A stretch of DNA of 64,000 nucleotides from Physcia stellaris (GCA_018902385.1 JABSSW010000004.1:1054001-1118000), one strand, 5' to 3'. Positions 34,353 through 46,564 are shown, numbered from the stretch's first letter. Numbers and translations are program-made. Notes: a model not told the origin generated them from the sequence alone.

Positions 34353-36102
34353 TCAAGTGGGCCAAATTACTGTCGGATGCAGCCAATGTCCTGGGTTCCA
34401 ACATGTCCCCCTTGACATTACACATGTTAGACAGATATCAAAGTCGTCGTTGAGGCAATCGCAGCAATGGAAGTGTAACCCCTCGCAAGGTTGTTTGCAT
34501 CGATCACACATTATGGTGTCCGTTTTTACCTTCAAGCGTCGGCAGCAAGAACTAGGCGTGGTGTCTTTCTTGTACGAAGGGCTATGATAGCTTTCACCTT
34601 TACAGCGCTGACCGTGAGTCCAGCATGTCGTACATATGTATTGGCTGCACGGTTCGCAGTGATAGAAAGCCCTGAACCCGATGAGCTGGAAGCAACAGTC
34701 ACACCACCTCAGGAACGCTGGCGTTTGCTGATGGAAACCGAGCAATTTAGCGAATACCATCCGGTAGTTGCGAGCTCGATCTAAAGCCTGTGTTTGACCA
34801 GCAAATCTTTCCCGAAAAGTCCTGCACATCATCCTCTTGTGGTTCTCCGCTATGGCTCTCTTCTCATCTGCTTCCCTAGCCGCCCACTGGTTGAGCAATC
34901 GCTCCTTCTCAGCTGCCAAGCGTTTGTTTTCGATTTGCACCTCTTCGAACCTCCTCTTCTCAGCTGCGGCCCTGATCTCCTCTTGGCGTTTGTCTTCCTG
35001 TAATTGGGCTTTCACACGAGCTTGTCTAGCTTGTTCGGCTTCTTGCTCTTTCAGCAGTCTCTGTTGTTCCTTTCTTACAGCTTCCAATTCCGCTACTCTT
35101 CTACGATTTTCCTCTTCACGCTTTTCTCCCTCTGTTTTGAGCTTCTTTATCTGGGCTTCATGTTCAGATTTCAGCCTTGCCATTTCTTCCATTGCCCGTC
35201 CGACACTAGTATTGTCCAGGCTACGCCTTTCCTCAACCATCTCTTTCTGAATATCGAGTGTGACAGTCGATCCTCCAGCCATTTGTAGCAATATATCTTT
35301 GGATTGCGCGTAATTTCGGATTTGGGTTACCTTCGATCCTCGACTTTTCATTCTGCCCCAGAATTCGGGGTTTTCGCAAAGCTCTTTCTCTCGTCGGGTA
35401 CCGTCAAATTCACTGACTTGATCCCAAAACGTTGTACAAAGTACGATGTTCTTAAATGTGTTCTCTCCACAGAGCTGTTGAAATGCGCGAAAGTTGCGTA
35501 AAGAGGAACCTTCCATTCGTGGGTCCTTGATCGGGTGGAGGTACAGAATGCCAGTAAGCTTGGTGCCTTGCCGATAACTACTATTGAGCCAAGCAATGAT
35601 CGCTTTGATAATGTCGACATCGTCACGATAAGTGTCGTTGAAACCTGGAGTATCCACCAGAACGAAGTTGATCGAATCAATGGTAATGTGGTATGATTGC
35701 ACGTCTCCAGTTGCTGTGGAAGGTCGACAATATTAGCATCCACAAAGAGACTGCTGATCTCTAGTCGGAGCTATCCTCACTTGACTTCAAACCATCCCCA
35801 ACAATGATGTCGCTTCGGCCGGTGAGTGCTTTGATGAAGGACGATTTGCCGGAGCCAGTAACACCCATGAATGCGATGATGACATCTCTCGTGGTGGTGT
35901 GGGCTGTTGATCTCGATGTTGTAGGTTCTGTTACCGAAGCCTGAAGGCTGGAGACGGGAATTAATTTGCTAGACTTCGATTTGAGACGCGTCCTTCTGGG
36001 AGTCAGCAGATGTACCATAAGATGGCTATGATGATCGCCTACGGCAGTCTCAAATCCGAGAGTCTTTTCATCGTCAAAAGATCTGTTTAACGAGACTTTC
36101 AT
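34353..36102 (-). CDS. P-loop GTPase with coiled coil and two ZZ-type zinc fingers
   Basis: Two exons, 35781-36102 and 34353-35713; a 67-nt intron (GTGAGG to CACAG) is in phase, giving 560 residues. The N-terminal G domain has P-loop FMGVTGSGKSSFIKAL near residue 80, G3 motif VLVDTPGFNDTYRDD near 130, and CTTFWDQV in the G4 region; this is the AIG1/septin-like fungal GTPase type. A long charged coiled coil follows (about residues 270-400, many E/K/R/Q). The C-terminal 110 residues carry two Cys/His modules of ZZ type: CDCCFQLIGFRAFYHC with CSQYICTTCW, then CDRCKQPCEGLHFHCCDC with FDICLTC and GHWLHP. The GTPase is paralogous to the divergent gene at 36728. Role unknown; large fungal GTPases of this kind are often species-specific. 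Frame intact. Confidence 0.82.
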
Positions 36103-36727
36103 AAGTCACAGCCTCGAGGCTCGGAAATATGGCATCGTTGCACGATGGTTCTAAAGAGGTCGGGAGCGAGCGGAGAGTGGCCCCGAAGGCCAATGGTCTC
36201 CCAATTGAGCCGCATTGTGCAACCTGAGCCCGTATAAGAGTCAGCAGGGTGGGATGAAAGACTAGATTTGATGGGCTCACATAGCACAGGGCTTGCAGCG
36301 GTCGTTGCCAAAAAGAGCAGTCCCGCCGTGAGGGATTGGCTACATTAATTGTCCCCGCCAAGATAATGTCTCACCGGGCCGGGGGTGTTCATAAGCGAGG
36401 TCCAGACTCACGACCAAGCACACCATGAGCACAGTAGTACTAAGTATGCATTTATAACACACTTGAAGAGGAATAGTCTTGAGAAGCCACCATGCAAGAG
36501 AGCTTATGGGCTCGAAGAATGCATCCCCACAAACGAAGCTTGTCACGTCTTCGGCAAGACCACCTTCAACCACCAGATACTACTGCTATACGGTCTATAT
36601 ATGGTTCTAGCATCTTGTGTAGTATTGCCGCTCCTGCTCTACATTGGAAACAGCGGTCTATGAGCGAGTATCTTGCTGGGACAAATCCGCACCGAGTCTG
36701 TTGCTGTGATCGCGATTGCGGTACAAC
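36103..36727. promoter_or_regulatory. Divergent promoter region of the GTPase pair
   Basis: 625 bases between the start codons of the two GTPase genes. A TATATA stretch at about 36595-36602 is oriented suitably for the plus-strand gene. Co-regulation is inferred from geometry only. Confidence 0.45.
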
Positions 36728-38687
36728 ATGGCAGCCTCGTCGAGCTCAAGACCTCAGTCCATGGCAGTAACAGCAACCGCAGAAAACAGCTTAGCATCAC
36801 CGTATACCCATGGGTAAGTTTATGTCGGCAATCACAAAAGGACTCGATTATTAGAATTATTACTGAATGTCACTAGACCAAACGACGCCTTCATTGCCGT
36901 TATGGGCGTGACGGTTCGCGCTTGACGAAATCTTACAATCATCCACTCTGATATACAGTCTAGGGGTCGGGCAAAAGCACCTTCATCAGTAAATGCTGCG
37001 AGGCTGCAGTCGGCATTGTGGGTGACAGTCTATCGTCTTGTGAGTATATCAGCAATGCAAACCCAATTTCGAGCCGAGAACGTAGGCTCTAATGAGTATG
37101 CAAGGCACTCAAGTATGCAAAGCCTACAAATTTGATTACAAAGGCACGACCGTCCATTTAATCGACACACCGGGCTTCGATGACACGAGGAAATCCGACA
37201 CCGATGTTCTCAAAGATATCGCCGGCTGGCTTCTCGTGGCATATCGCGACAATATCCGCCTCTCAGGCATGGTTTACCTACACAGCATTAGCGAGACTCG
37301 GATGAAGGGATCGCATATGACCAATTTACGAATGTTCCAGAAATTGGCTGGACTGGAAAATATGGGTCACGTCATTCTGACGACGACAATGTGCGTGATT
37401 TACGCGCTATTGCTCCGTCCATTATCCATCATCTTGATTCGAAAATTTAATGCTTACTTGGCTTTGTAGGTGGGACAAAACTCCAGAAGAAATCGGTAAA
37501 AATCGTGAAAGTGAGTTACTAAGCACTAACGATGTACGTTTTTCTACATTCTCTTCAGTATGATACTTTCCCCAACGATGTGTCATCTATGGCACATCCT
37601 ATTGCTTGAAGATATGCAGGCTGTATTGCCCTATCCATCCATCAGATGGAGAGATTTGCTGATTCTACTCCAATTACAGTTCTGGGGCGCCATGGTGGAC
37701 AGAGGCAGCGAGTTTCGTCGTTTCAAGAATGACGACCGCTCCGCATTGAATATTGTCGGCCGCTTAGTGGATAAACATGCTAAACTGGTCTTGTCCCTGC
37801 AGCACGAGATGGGTGACGACCACCAGAAACTTGACCAGACCTCGGCCGGTAAGGCGTTGAATGTGGAACTGAATGCACAGAAAGAGCAATACCAAAAGCG
37901 GTTGAAAGAGCAAGAGGATGAGATGGAGACAGCGCTCAAGGAGAAAGACATGAAGTACGCTCAAGAGCTCCTCGATACCCAAGACAAGATCAATTCGGAC
38001 ATGAGACGTAAGTTGTTCTTCCTTTTGATGATTGCAAGAGTGCTAATTCAGCGAACCATAGGCCTTGAAGAAAACCAGAAAGAGCTCAAGGTTTCCAATG
38101 AACAACTTCTCAAAGAGAAGGATGAGCAAATCAAGAAGGCCCACGAGCAATTAGAAAAAATGAAACTGGACGCTGAACTCAAAAGCCAACTTCATCAAGA
38201 TGAGATTGGAAAAATCCATCTTCAAAACCAGCAGAACGAGCAAGAGGTCGTTGCGGGCGCGGTTGATCTTGTTACAATATTGAGCCAGCAATTCTCCAAC
38301 ATGACGGCGGAGCAAGAACAGGAGCTAAGGCAAATGCAAGCTACCTTGAAAGCTCAGCAGACTCAAGCTCATCAATCACCACCTCCTCCATATGTTCCTT
38401 TTCAGCCGCCTACACATCAAGATCAGCATCAAAGACCACAGCACCACCATCCGTCTTCGCCGCCGTTCCCTCAACAAGACTTTCCGCCTCCGCAGCAATT
38501 TCCTCAGCACCATTTTCCGCCTCAGCAGCAGTATCAACAACCATTTTTCCAGCAACCCATGCAGCCAATGCCGCAGCCAATGCAGCAACAGGGTTCCGAT
38601 GGTTCTTGGCTCGCGGGTGCTGCTGGTGGAGCAGCAATGGCAAGCGTCGTAGCAGGGGGGCTACCTTTCGTATGTACTATAATGTGA
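36728..38687 (+). CDS. P-loop GTPase with coiled coil and Gln/Pro-rich tail
   Basis: Seven exons: 36728-36813, 36877-36913, 36964-37039, 37105-37390, 37470-37533, 37680-38007 and 38062-38687. All joins are in phase, giving 500 residues. P-loop FIAVMGVTGSGKSTFISKCC is split by intron 2 exactly before GSGKS. G3 motif is VHLIDTPGFDDTRKSD; then HVILTTTMWDKTPEE. A coiled coil spans about residues 230-380 (EQYQKRLKEQEDEMETALKE). The tail is Gln/Pro/His-rich with QFPQHHFPPQQQYQQP-like units, followed by a Gly/Ala hydrophobic segment. The C-terminus reads VCTIM, which fits a CaaX prenylation box, but GTATGT at 38670 is also a perfect donor, so the true end may differ. The donor of intron 2 (GTTCGC) is weak. 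Paralogue of the gene at 34353. Confidence 0.8.
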
Positions 38688-38924
38688 GCGCAAGGTCGAG
38701 GTTATCCGGTGCACCAAAGACGACGGCCGAAAAAATCAACGTACTTTAGTTGACCTAGATGGGAACATAATCTTCATTCAATTTACACTTTACGTATTGC
38801 CGAAAGATACCACGCTTGTTATAGATTACAGAGACCTCGGCACACAGATCGTCGACTTCCAAAAGCAATCCTGGATGACCCAAACCATCCATTGCCCTCT
38901 CAATTTCCCTTCTAGTGTCCCAAA

Positions 38925-41349
38925 ATGAAGCGAAAAGCATCGGATGATTTGCCACAGCAAGATGTCAAGAAGAAGAGGGCCACTTCGCCCGCGACCATCA
39001 AAAGTCGTTTCCGCGATGGGCTTTTTGACGAAGCTCAGCTAAAAACCTACACTGAAAGCTATACAAGATCCAGACCGTGAGCCATTGAGTCCGCCAAAAT
39101 CATTTCCAGTCTCCACTTTTAGCTCACAATTGACCTCCAGGTACAAACATGGTGTTATACCTTCTCTTATCTCCTCAGATCTCCTGCGCGCTGTTCGCTC
39201 GGAAATCCAAGAGAACATCTCTTTCACCCCCAAAGAAACCGATATCTATCGCATCCACCAATCGGGTGACCTCGCGAATCTCGATGGTCTTGATGACCAG
39301 TCCCTCAAACTTCTCCCGTCGCTTCTCAGCCTTCGCGATGCCCTCTATTCTCCCAACTTCCGGACGTATCTATCCAGCATCACGGGTGCGGGAGAGCTTT
39401 CTGGCAAGAAGACGGACATGGCTGTCAATGTGTATACACCTGGATGTCATTTACTCTGCCACGACGATGTGATTGGGACGAGGAGGGTCAGCTACATCTT
39501 GTACCTCACCGACCCGGATGAGCCATGGAAAGATGAATGGGGTGGGGCATTAAGACTATATCCTACATTGGAGTTGAAAGCGGAAACCGAAGGAGGGAAG
39601 TCATACAAAATACCAAGTCCGGATGAGAGCGTGAAAATACCGCCAGCGTTCGGTCAATTGAGTTTCTTCGCAGTGCAGCCGGGTGAGAGCTTCCATGATG
39701 TTGAAGAAGTCTATGCTGCTAATGGTGAAGGTGAGAACGACGGGGTGGAAAATTCGAAGAGGGTGAGGATGGCAATTAGCGGATGGTATCATATCCCACA
39801 AGAAGGTGAAGAAGGCTATGAACCTGGTCTGGAGGAAAAACTTGCGGAGAAGAGCAGCCTGGTGCAGTTACAAGGGAAGGCGGATCAATATGATCTTCCT
39901 CAGGCAGCCACGACGACCTACCAACCAGTCTCAGACTTGCCAGATGAAAGCGCTGTTCAAGCGAAGCAGCTTTCCGCAGAAGAACCAATAGATGACGAGA
40001 GTCTCTCCGAGTCCGATCTGACGTTCCTTCTGGACTACCTCGCGCCTACCTACCTTACTCCAGATACACTAGACTCCGTCGCTGCAGCGTTTTCAGATCA
40101 ATGTTCAATTGTACTTGACGATATCTTTTCCCTTAAATTCTCCGACTTACTTCGTACATACATCATCGAGCAAGAAGCTCAGCTACTTCCTGCAACCTCG
40201 ATAGACATAGAAAGCAGAACACCATGGAAGGTAGCGAGACCACCGCATAAGCATCGTTTCCTCTATCAGCAAATTGAAGCTGTCTCTACACCTCAAACCC
40301 CAGGATCAGGCCTCCAAACTCCACCTGCTAGCTTCTCTCATCCTGCAACAGACGCGGCAGCAGATGACTCAGAAGAACTCTCACCGGTTCAAGATCTCCT
40401 GATCAACCTTCTCCCCTCAACGCCCTTCAGGAAATGGCTTCAGCTCGCCACTTCGCAGAGTTTGTTGTCTCATAACCTGCTTGCCCGCCGATTCCGGAGG
40501 GGAAAAGACTATACCCTAGCAACGGGCTACGATGAAGAGAGTCCAAGACTGGAAATCACCCTCGCCGTTACGCCCACAAAGGGCTGGGGCGATGATGAGG
40601 CTGTTGAAGAAGTGGAAGCATCAGAGGCCCAGGTAGAGCCAAAGGCCCTGGAAGGCAAGCAAAAAGCAGACGGAGCCGAAGAGCCAGGAGCCCAAGCAGA
40701 TCCGAAGGCCCAGGAAAACAAGCCTAAAGAAAACGAAGCCGAAGAACCAGAAGCTCAGGCAGATCCAAAGGCCCAGGAAGGCAAGCCAAAAGAGAACCCA
40801 GCCGAACCCGCCAAACCCACCGAAGCTATACCCATCCCAGACCCCACCGAACCCGCCAAACCTATCCTCGCCCCAGAACCTCAAAACGACGCTCCCAGCG
40901 TAGGCGGCTACCTAGCCTACATGGCCGGCGACGACGACGACCCCCCTCCCTCCGAATCAGACGACGGCATCGAAGTGCCCCCCTCCCTCAGCACAGGCGC
41001 CCGCTCCACCGGCCCTGCATCCCAAACCCGGAAAGAAAATAAAGCAGACCCAGCAGTCTACAAAGCAGCCGACGACCCCGAAGACGACGGCGTGCTGTTC
41101 AGCATGCCCGCCGGCTGGAACCGGCTGGGCATCGTGCTGAGGGATCGGGGCACGATGCGGTTTGTCAAATATGTTAGTCGGGCTGCGAGGGGGGATCGGT
41201 GGGATTTGGTTGGGGAGTTTGGGGTTGGGGAAGAGGTGGAGGAAGAGGAGGGGGAGGAGGAGGAGGGAGCGCCGGTCGCTTTGGGTGTAGATGAGGAGGA
41301 GACGGAGGTTGAGGTCCTGGAGACTGAGAGCGATGAGAGTAGTGACTGA
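38925..41349 (+). CDS. ofd1: Prolyl 3,4-dihydroxylase Ofd1/Tpa1 (OGFOD1 family)
   Basis: Two exons, 38925-39076 and 39123-41349, with a 46-nt intron, giving 792 residues. The first exon (MKRKASDDLPQQDVKKKRA) has an NLS-like basic stretch and RFRDGLFDEAQLKTYTESY, as in family members. The N-terminal 2OG-Fe(II) domain has the H-x-D pair in CHLLCHDDVIGTRRVSYILY (about residue 164), then EWGGALRLYP, the distal His in PGESFHDVEEVY and the Arg in KRVRMAISGWYH. The C-terminal degenerate dioxygenase domain begins near FLLDYLAPTYLTP and ends with MRFVKYVSRAARGDRWDLVG. The enzyme hydroxylates ribosomal protein uS12; in fission yeast Ofd1 also controls Sre1N stability by oxygen. An acidic low-complexity insert with a 21-residue triple repeat lengthens the protein well past the usual 550-650 residues. 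Confidence 0.9.
40627..40815 (+). repeat. Triple 63-bp in-frame tandem repeat
   Basis: Three direct copies of a 21-codon unit of form AQxxPKAxExKxKxxxAEEPx lie in the insert that splits the C-terminal domain of the Ofd1-like protein. Copies 2 and 3 are closest, so the last duplication was probably the more recent. Confidence 0.85.
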
Positions 41350-42338
41350 ACTCTTCCTCGGTGGAAAAGAAGTAACACATCTTCTTGTAATGATGCGATT
41401 TAGGAAATATAGCTGATGTCTGTTTTCAATAATTGGTATATGAAAGGGCTGAGCTGACTGAGACTAGCCGAGAAATCTCCAAGACTCCAACAAGTCGTGG
41501 GGCGAAACCGTTTCACATCCATCACCAAGGCACGGTCCATCTTGTATCAACTATTACTCAATATCCTTCCCAGCACCTTTCTACTCCCCTTCCTCCTCTG
41601 ACTTATCATGGCATGTCGACTGCGACGAAGGACACAGAACATCATGACTCGGGCTCTGCTCTACACGCTGTGGAGCTAAGAGTTGTCGAATTGTCGACGG
41701 CTTCGCTGGCGCAATTTTCGATGACATAGCGCTGTCATCGATGTCTTCGTATGGAGCTGGGCTTCTGGGAAGAGATGGCTATCAGGTACAGTGCCACTTG
41801 TGTGTATAATTGAAGAGAAAGAGAGAAAGAGTGAGTTGCCTTTTTGTCTCCTTAGTGTGGATAACCGCTGCGTTAATTCAAGAACTCAGCTGGCTCATAC
41901 TCTTCGGGCCCTTCGCTCCACTTACATACGTATCTCCAATTGAACTCCTTCTGTTTCCTGCTCTGTTTGTTCAAGTTTAACAATTCCAGGATCAAAAGTG
42001 GCGTGGGTGCCATATTCGCTCACAGCGTTTGGGTACTCGCCAGCACCCGTCCTGAGTGGTCAGAAAACCGAGAATGTTATGAGAGTATCGGACCATCGAG
42101 AGTCTAGACCGTCAAGTCAACCCATACATACATATAATACCTGTCTTGCTGTACAGAGGTGCATAGATATACGATAAATCTTGCAGTACCAAGACAGGGC
42201 ATATTCTCGAGCAAGTGCCAAGCGATGGGCAGCCTCCGTTGGGACGGCAGTGTATAAAGCTCTTGGTGATCGTCAACTTGCCAGGAGCAGAACCTCCTCC
42301 CTTGTGAAGAGGAAACCGCGCCAAGGAAAGCAGCAACC
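41350..42338. other. Intergenic, nothing recognised
   Basis: About 1 kb with a GA-rich tract near 41812-41832. Probably holds the promoter of the secreted protein at 42339. Confidence 0.4.
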
Positions 42339-43243
42339 ATGCACGCTCACGTCCGACTTTTCTCGGCCGTCATCGCTTTCGCTGTGGTCGTAGCCGCATC
42401 TCCCGACAAGGACTGGTCGCTCGAAGCCAGAGCAGGTTGCAATGCCGACAATGTACTGCGAGCCTTGCAGGCGAAACAAAACAGCATTGATGCCTCAAAT
42501 TTCTGCTACTCCCTGCTGATCAATCAGCCACGAGAGCCCAGCACAAGTCTTGTCAAAGCAGGAGTGACCCCAGCGCCAGTGTGAGTAAGAACAAGTCGCC
42601 CCACAAGATGACCATACTAATCGCTGGCCTCCCAAGCATCGTGACAACGACCGTAACCGTATCCCAAGGAACAGTCTACCCCAACGGTCTGAGTCTAGAG
42701 GTTCTCCCCTACCCTACTTTCGTCAGCCAATATCCCGCTCCACGAGTCTCAAGCGCCTGTTCCTGCTTTCTTGGTCCGAGGCCAACGACCACCGTGACAG
42801 CCACCGGACCAACAGATGTACGTTCACAATCCTCCCTCCACAGCCCGTGAACATCCACTAAACCTCTTGCATTTCAGACCTCAACCGTGTTCACCACCCT
42901 TGCCACAACTCTCTCCGGCCCTTGCGCAACGGCCATCGAATATCCAGGCGCCTACTCCCTGCTCTACTCCACGCGCAATCAGGCCGTCACAACCTTTGCT
43001 GTCGGCTTCAGCAACGCGTATGATTGCTGCAATCGGTGCAACAACTACGCCTTCCGCTCTTGTCTCGCTTACTTCAATGTACCCGGTGTGAGCTGTAATT
43101 TGCTTGTTGCAAATGTTCCTTCGGAGTTTGATTGTAAGGCTGCTGCGGGCAATGGGGGGATTAGGGTCGCGACGAGTAGCGTGCCGAATAATTTGGGTGG
43201 GAGGGGGCCGTGTGCGAATAGTATCGCTGTGACTGCGACTTGA
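42339..43243 (+). CDS. Small secreted Cys-rich protein, PAN/Apple-like tail
   Basis: Three exons, 42339-42580, 42637-42817 and 42878-43243, with canonical introns in phase (ACTAATC branch site in the first), giving 262 residues. It opens with a signal peptide (LFSAVIAFAVVVAAS). A mature N-terminal Cys-rich part follows (CNADNVLRALQAKQ, then ASNFCYSLLI), then a Thr/Val-rich linker. The C-terminal region has paired and spaced cysteines (AYDCCNRCNNYAFRSCLAYF, then VSCNLLVA) that resemble PAN/Apple-like folds of secreted fungal proteins. Likely extracellular or wall-bound, with possible carbohydrate or protein binding. Whether it is an effector cannot be told from sequence. Confidence 0.78.
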
Positions 43244-44663
43244 GTGGGGACGGGAGCGAGGGTTGTGGGGTATACTGAGGAAAGCAGAGGAGTTGAAGGC
43301 TAAAAAATCTTCAGGGAAATCTCTTCTCCCTTTCATTCCACGAGTATTCTGATAGTTAGCTAGCATCTCCCATTATAATGCGTGTGCTCGGATTTGGAGA
43401 CTGCTAGACCCGTTCTTCAGAATGCAGGAAACAGACACCCTAGTCAATAAATATATCTCATCTTCTTCCTGTTATACAGTTAGTGCTAAACAAAGGTCAC
43501 TCATACTATACAATTAACTCGAGAAGTGACTTGTAACTGTATATGTAACCCAACGTAAAAGAATAGCTCCCGTCCTTCCCATACCGTAACGCTCCCTTCC
43601 GCCCCAAACTCTTCTCACTACAATCGCCTGTTCTCTTCCATCAAACCCAGACTGCGCCGTTTCGATAGATAGATTCTGGAAACCATAAAGCACCGTCTGG
43701 CGTCCAAATCTTGACCCATCTCTGAAGCCCATCACCCATTCCCACGAAACTTGCTCCTATACAATCAAACTCCTCGCGGTTCCTCCATCTATCACATCCA
43801 AAACCCTCTCAACTCCACCCCCAAAATGATTCCTTCCCTCAAAGCCGACTACGTATCTATAGCAAACCCAAATTTATCCTCTGGTTTGATAGCAAGTAAG
43901 ATGATGCACCGACAGATTTTGGCGATATACCTACCCGCCGACTTTGGGGGACGGAGTTCTATGTCGAGGGATTTATTTAGGGCTTTGGGTTCGGGGTGAT
44001 AGGCTAGTTTGGTTATTGAAGCGCGGATGGGAGTGGGGATGATGGGGGTTTTTGGAATGGTTAGTTAGCTCTTGAGGAGGTTTGAGTATATAAGGGGAAG
44101 TCTGGATGGGAGTTGTTAGGCTAGACTGTGGATTTATGCTATTTTTTTCTTTTTTTGAAATTGATGGATCTATGGTGCTCTACATGTTTTTTATATATTT
44201 TGTTATGTTGAGTTTGAAGGTCTTTATTGGAGGGCGTGAGAGAGCTACTGTGAATGGGGGTGGAAATAGAGGGTGGCAAAGTTTTCGGATGGGGTATGGT
44301 CTGGGACAGGGTAGTAAGTCTTCGTGAGCTAAAAAGATAGGGGAAAAGATTGATAGGAAAAATGTGAATGGGGACTACTTAGTGAGAGAGTGGTCAGAAA
44401 CCAGCATACGTCTCGCAAAAGACCCAGGGAAAAAAACAGATGAGAAAAATGACCCAGGAAAAACAGCTTGCTAAAAACATCTCAAATCTCCCAAAAACAG
44501 AATGAAAATTGTAGTAACCATCCAAATGCATCTACACTGGCACTATCACTCCATAATACGTTAGTGATACCTTACATATAACATACCTGAAGCAAGAGAG
44601 CACTTATATCATCTCCCCCCGCCCAAAGCAGCAACCCCTTTCATCCAAGCCCAAACCCCTACC
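43244..44663. other. Intergenic, low-complexity
   Basis: 1.4 kb between two 3' ends. Purine-rich and T-rich tracts, and a short imperfect direct repeat of a GACCCAGG-plus-A-run unit at about 44420-44466. Several short open frames but none with a motif. Confidence 0.4.
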
Positions 44664-46268
44664 CTACTCCACCTCCACAGCGGTGATCTTCTCCGCTTCT
44701 TGCGTTACGCCATTAGATGTCAGCTCTGATGATAAGGATGGTTTGTGGGCGAAGACGTCGTCGAAAAGGAGCGCGAGGCGAGAGGTTGCTTCTTTGGAGA
44801 TTTCTGTTATGGGGGATGGGATTAGCTTGTGGAAGATGGGTAGGTAAATAGGCAAGCAGGTATTAAGATGAAGAGATGTAGAAATGCATGCAAGAAGCCT
44901 TAACATACGATAATGCACCACCAACCTCCCCCCCATGACCTTAACCCCCCTCTCGACAGCCATCTCCACAAAGCTTCTACTCCGTCTCCCCTTCCCGCTC
45001 TCGCCCCGCCCATCATCGCCCTCCGCCAGCCCCACATCCTCGAGATCGAGCCACACCATATTCGTCTCCGTCGCATGCTCCAGCTTCCCACCCCTCTGCG
45101 TCCACATCCGCGCCACCTCCCTCGCGCGCTCATGGCTCGCCTTCAGCTTCCCGCCCAGAAACGTCTCTTCGACGGCTACTCTCGCGGGCGCGGTGATCAG
45201 CGCCGCTTGCCGCAGTCCACCGCCCAAGGACTTCCGCTTGTGGCGCGCGGCGTCGATGAAGCTTTGGGATCCGATGATGATTGAGCCAATTGGGGCCCCG
45301 AGGCCCTTGGAGAAGCAGAGCGAGACGCTGTCGAAGCAGGCGCTGTATTCCCTCAGCCCATTCACTAGCGACTCTCTGTCTTCTGCGGCCGCCTCGGCGG
45401 AAACGGCTTCCCACAGCCGTGCGCCGTCGAGGTGCATCTTTATCGGAGGCTTCTGGGAGCGCGCCCAGGAGGACATGGCGCGAGCGTCGGAGAGGGGGAG
45501 GATTGTGCCGGCGAGGGTATTCTCGAGACAGATCAGGCGCGTCGGACAGGCGTGGATGTCGGTGCTGGTGACGGTGTGTTTTCGGATGTCGGCAAGCGTG
45601 AGGTGGTGCTTATTCGAGGGGTGGATTGGGATTGCGAGGGCGCCGGAGAGGGAGGCTAGGCCGCCTGCTTCCCTGGAGAAAGTATATTTTCAGCTTCTTG
45701 TTTCATCCGTTTTGCTCTTGTAAGCATTGGTTCCTTCGCTCGAATAGTCGAGAAACCGGGTGACGGTAGGTGGACGTACCAACTAATGATGTGACTCCTG
45801 CTATCCGCCACGACGCTATGCGGAGGTCCTTGAAGATGTGTCCGTATACTCAATTGATTCCCCATTGTCCCACTCATGACGAGCAATGCTGCAGGAAAGC
45901 CGGTGAGCTCGGCGATGAAGGCTTCCAGGCTATTCGTGGTTTCATCTTCGCGGAAGACATCGTCGCCAAGCCCACCGTCCTTGAGGGATATAAGAGAATC
46001 CAGCATAGCTGGTGTGGGTCTGGTCGTTACATCGCCTGAATGAAGCGCATCGTTAGCATTGAGTTCGCGACGGGGTGTGGTGGGTAGTAGGCTGTCCAAG
46101 TACCAAATAGAGACTGGAGTGTAGCATACTGCGGAGGTCGAAGGCAGCGGGTCCTGGATCGGACCAGTTGCTCGCAGCATTCGAGCCTTTCCCTGTGCTA
46201 TTCACGCCATTGCTTATCCCGTTGATGTTGTTGTTTTGATCTTGAGACTTCGTGCTGATTACGGTCAT
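44664..46268 (-). CDS. Threonine aldolase (PLP-dependent, GLY1 type)
   Basis: Four exons: 46130-46268, 45780-46035, 44909-45672 and 44664-44803. All introns are canonical and in phase, giving 432 residues. After a poorly conserved N-terminus comes FDLRSDVTTRPTPAMLDSL, then VMSGTMGNQLSIRTHL, the PLP-domain block IKMHLDGARLWEA with the Asp that binds the cofactor ring nitrogen, and the Schiff-base Lys in SLCFSKGLGAPIGS, followed by RKSLGGGLRQ. This is the beta-eliminating lyase fold of low-specificity L-threonine aldolase, which splits threonine or allo-threonine to glycine and acetaldehyde. No break. A retroelement lies 297 bases upstream of its start codon. Confidence 0.9.
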
Positions 46269-46564
46269 TGTTGGGTTTCGGCCGATATTGCGCTGAGATG
46301 GAGTTCAAGTATTTAAACTTTTAGCTACTCGTAGAGATACGAGGACTAATACTTCAAGGAGGGTCGTACGATGTCAATGGGAAGGGAACGCCGCCTGTGC
46401 GCAATCCCTCCATCGCGATTACAGTTCAGTCGGCCTGAAGAGCTTGACGTCGTTAGCCCGATGAGGAAGCTGTCTTAGGGTTGAAAGTTTGCTCACGTGA
46501 TTGTAGTCGTGGCCGTACCTTACTCGTACACATGCGATCAATATATGATGGGAAGCGAGGGTGA

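Noticed and set aside
43825-43999. Small ATG-initiated frame (58 codons) downstream of the secreted protein
   Set aside because: No signal peptide, motif or homologue recalled; the surrounding sequence is low-complexity.
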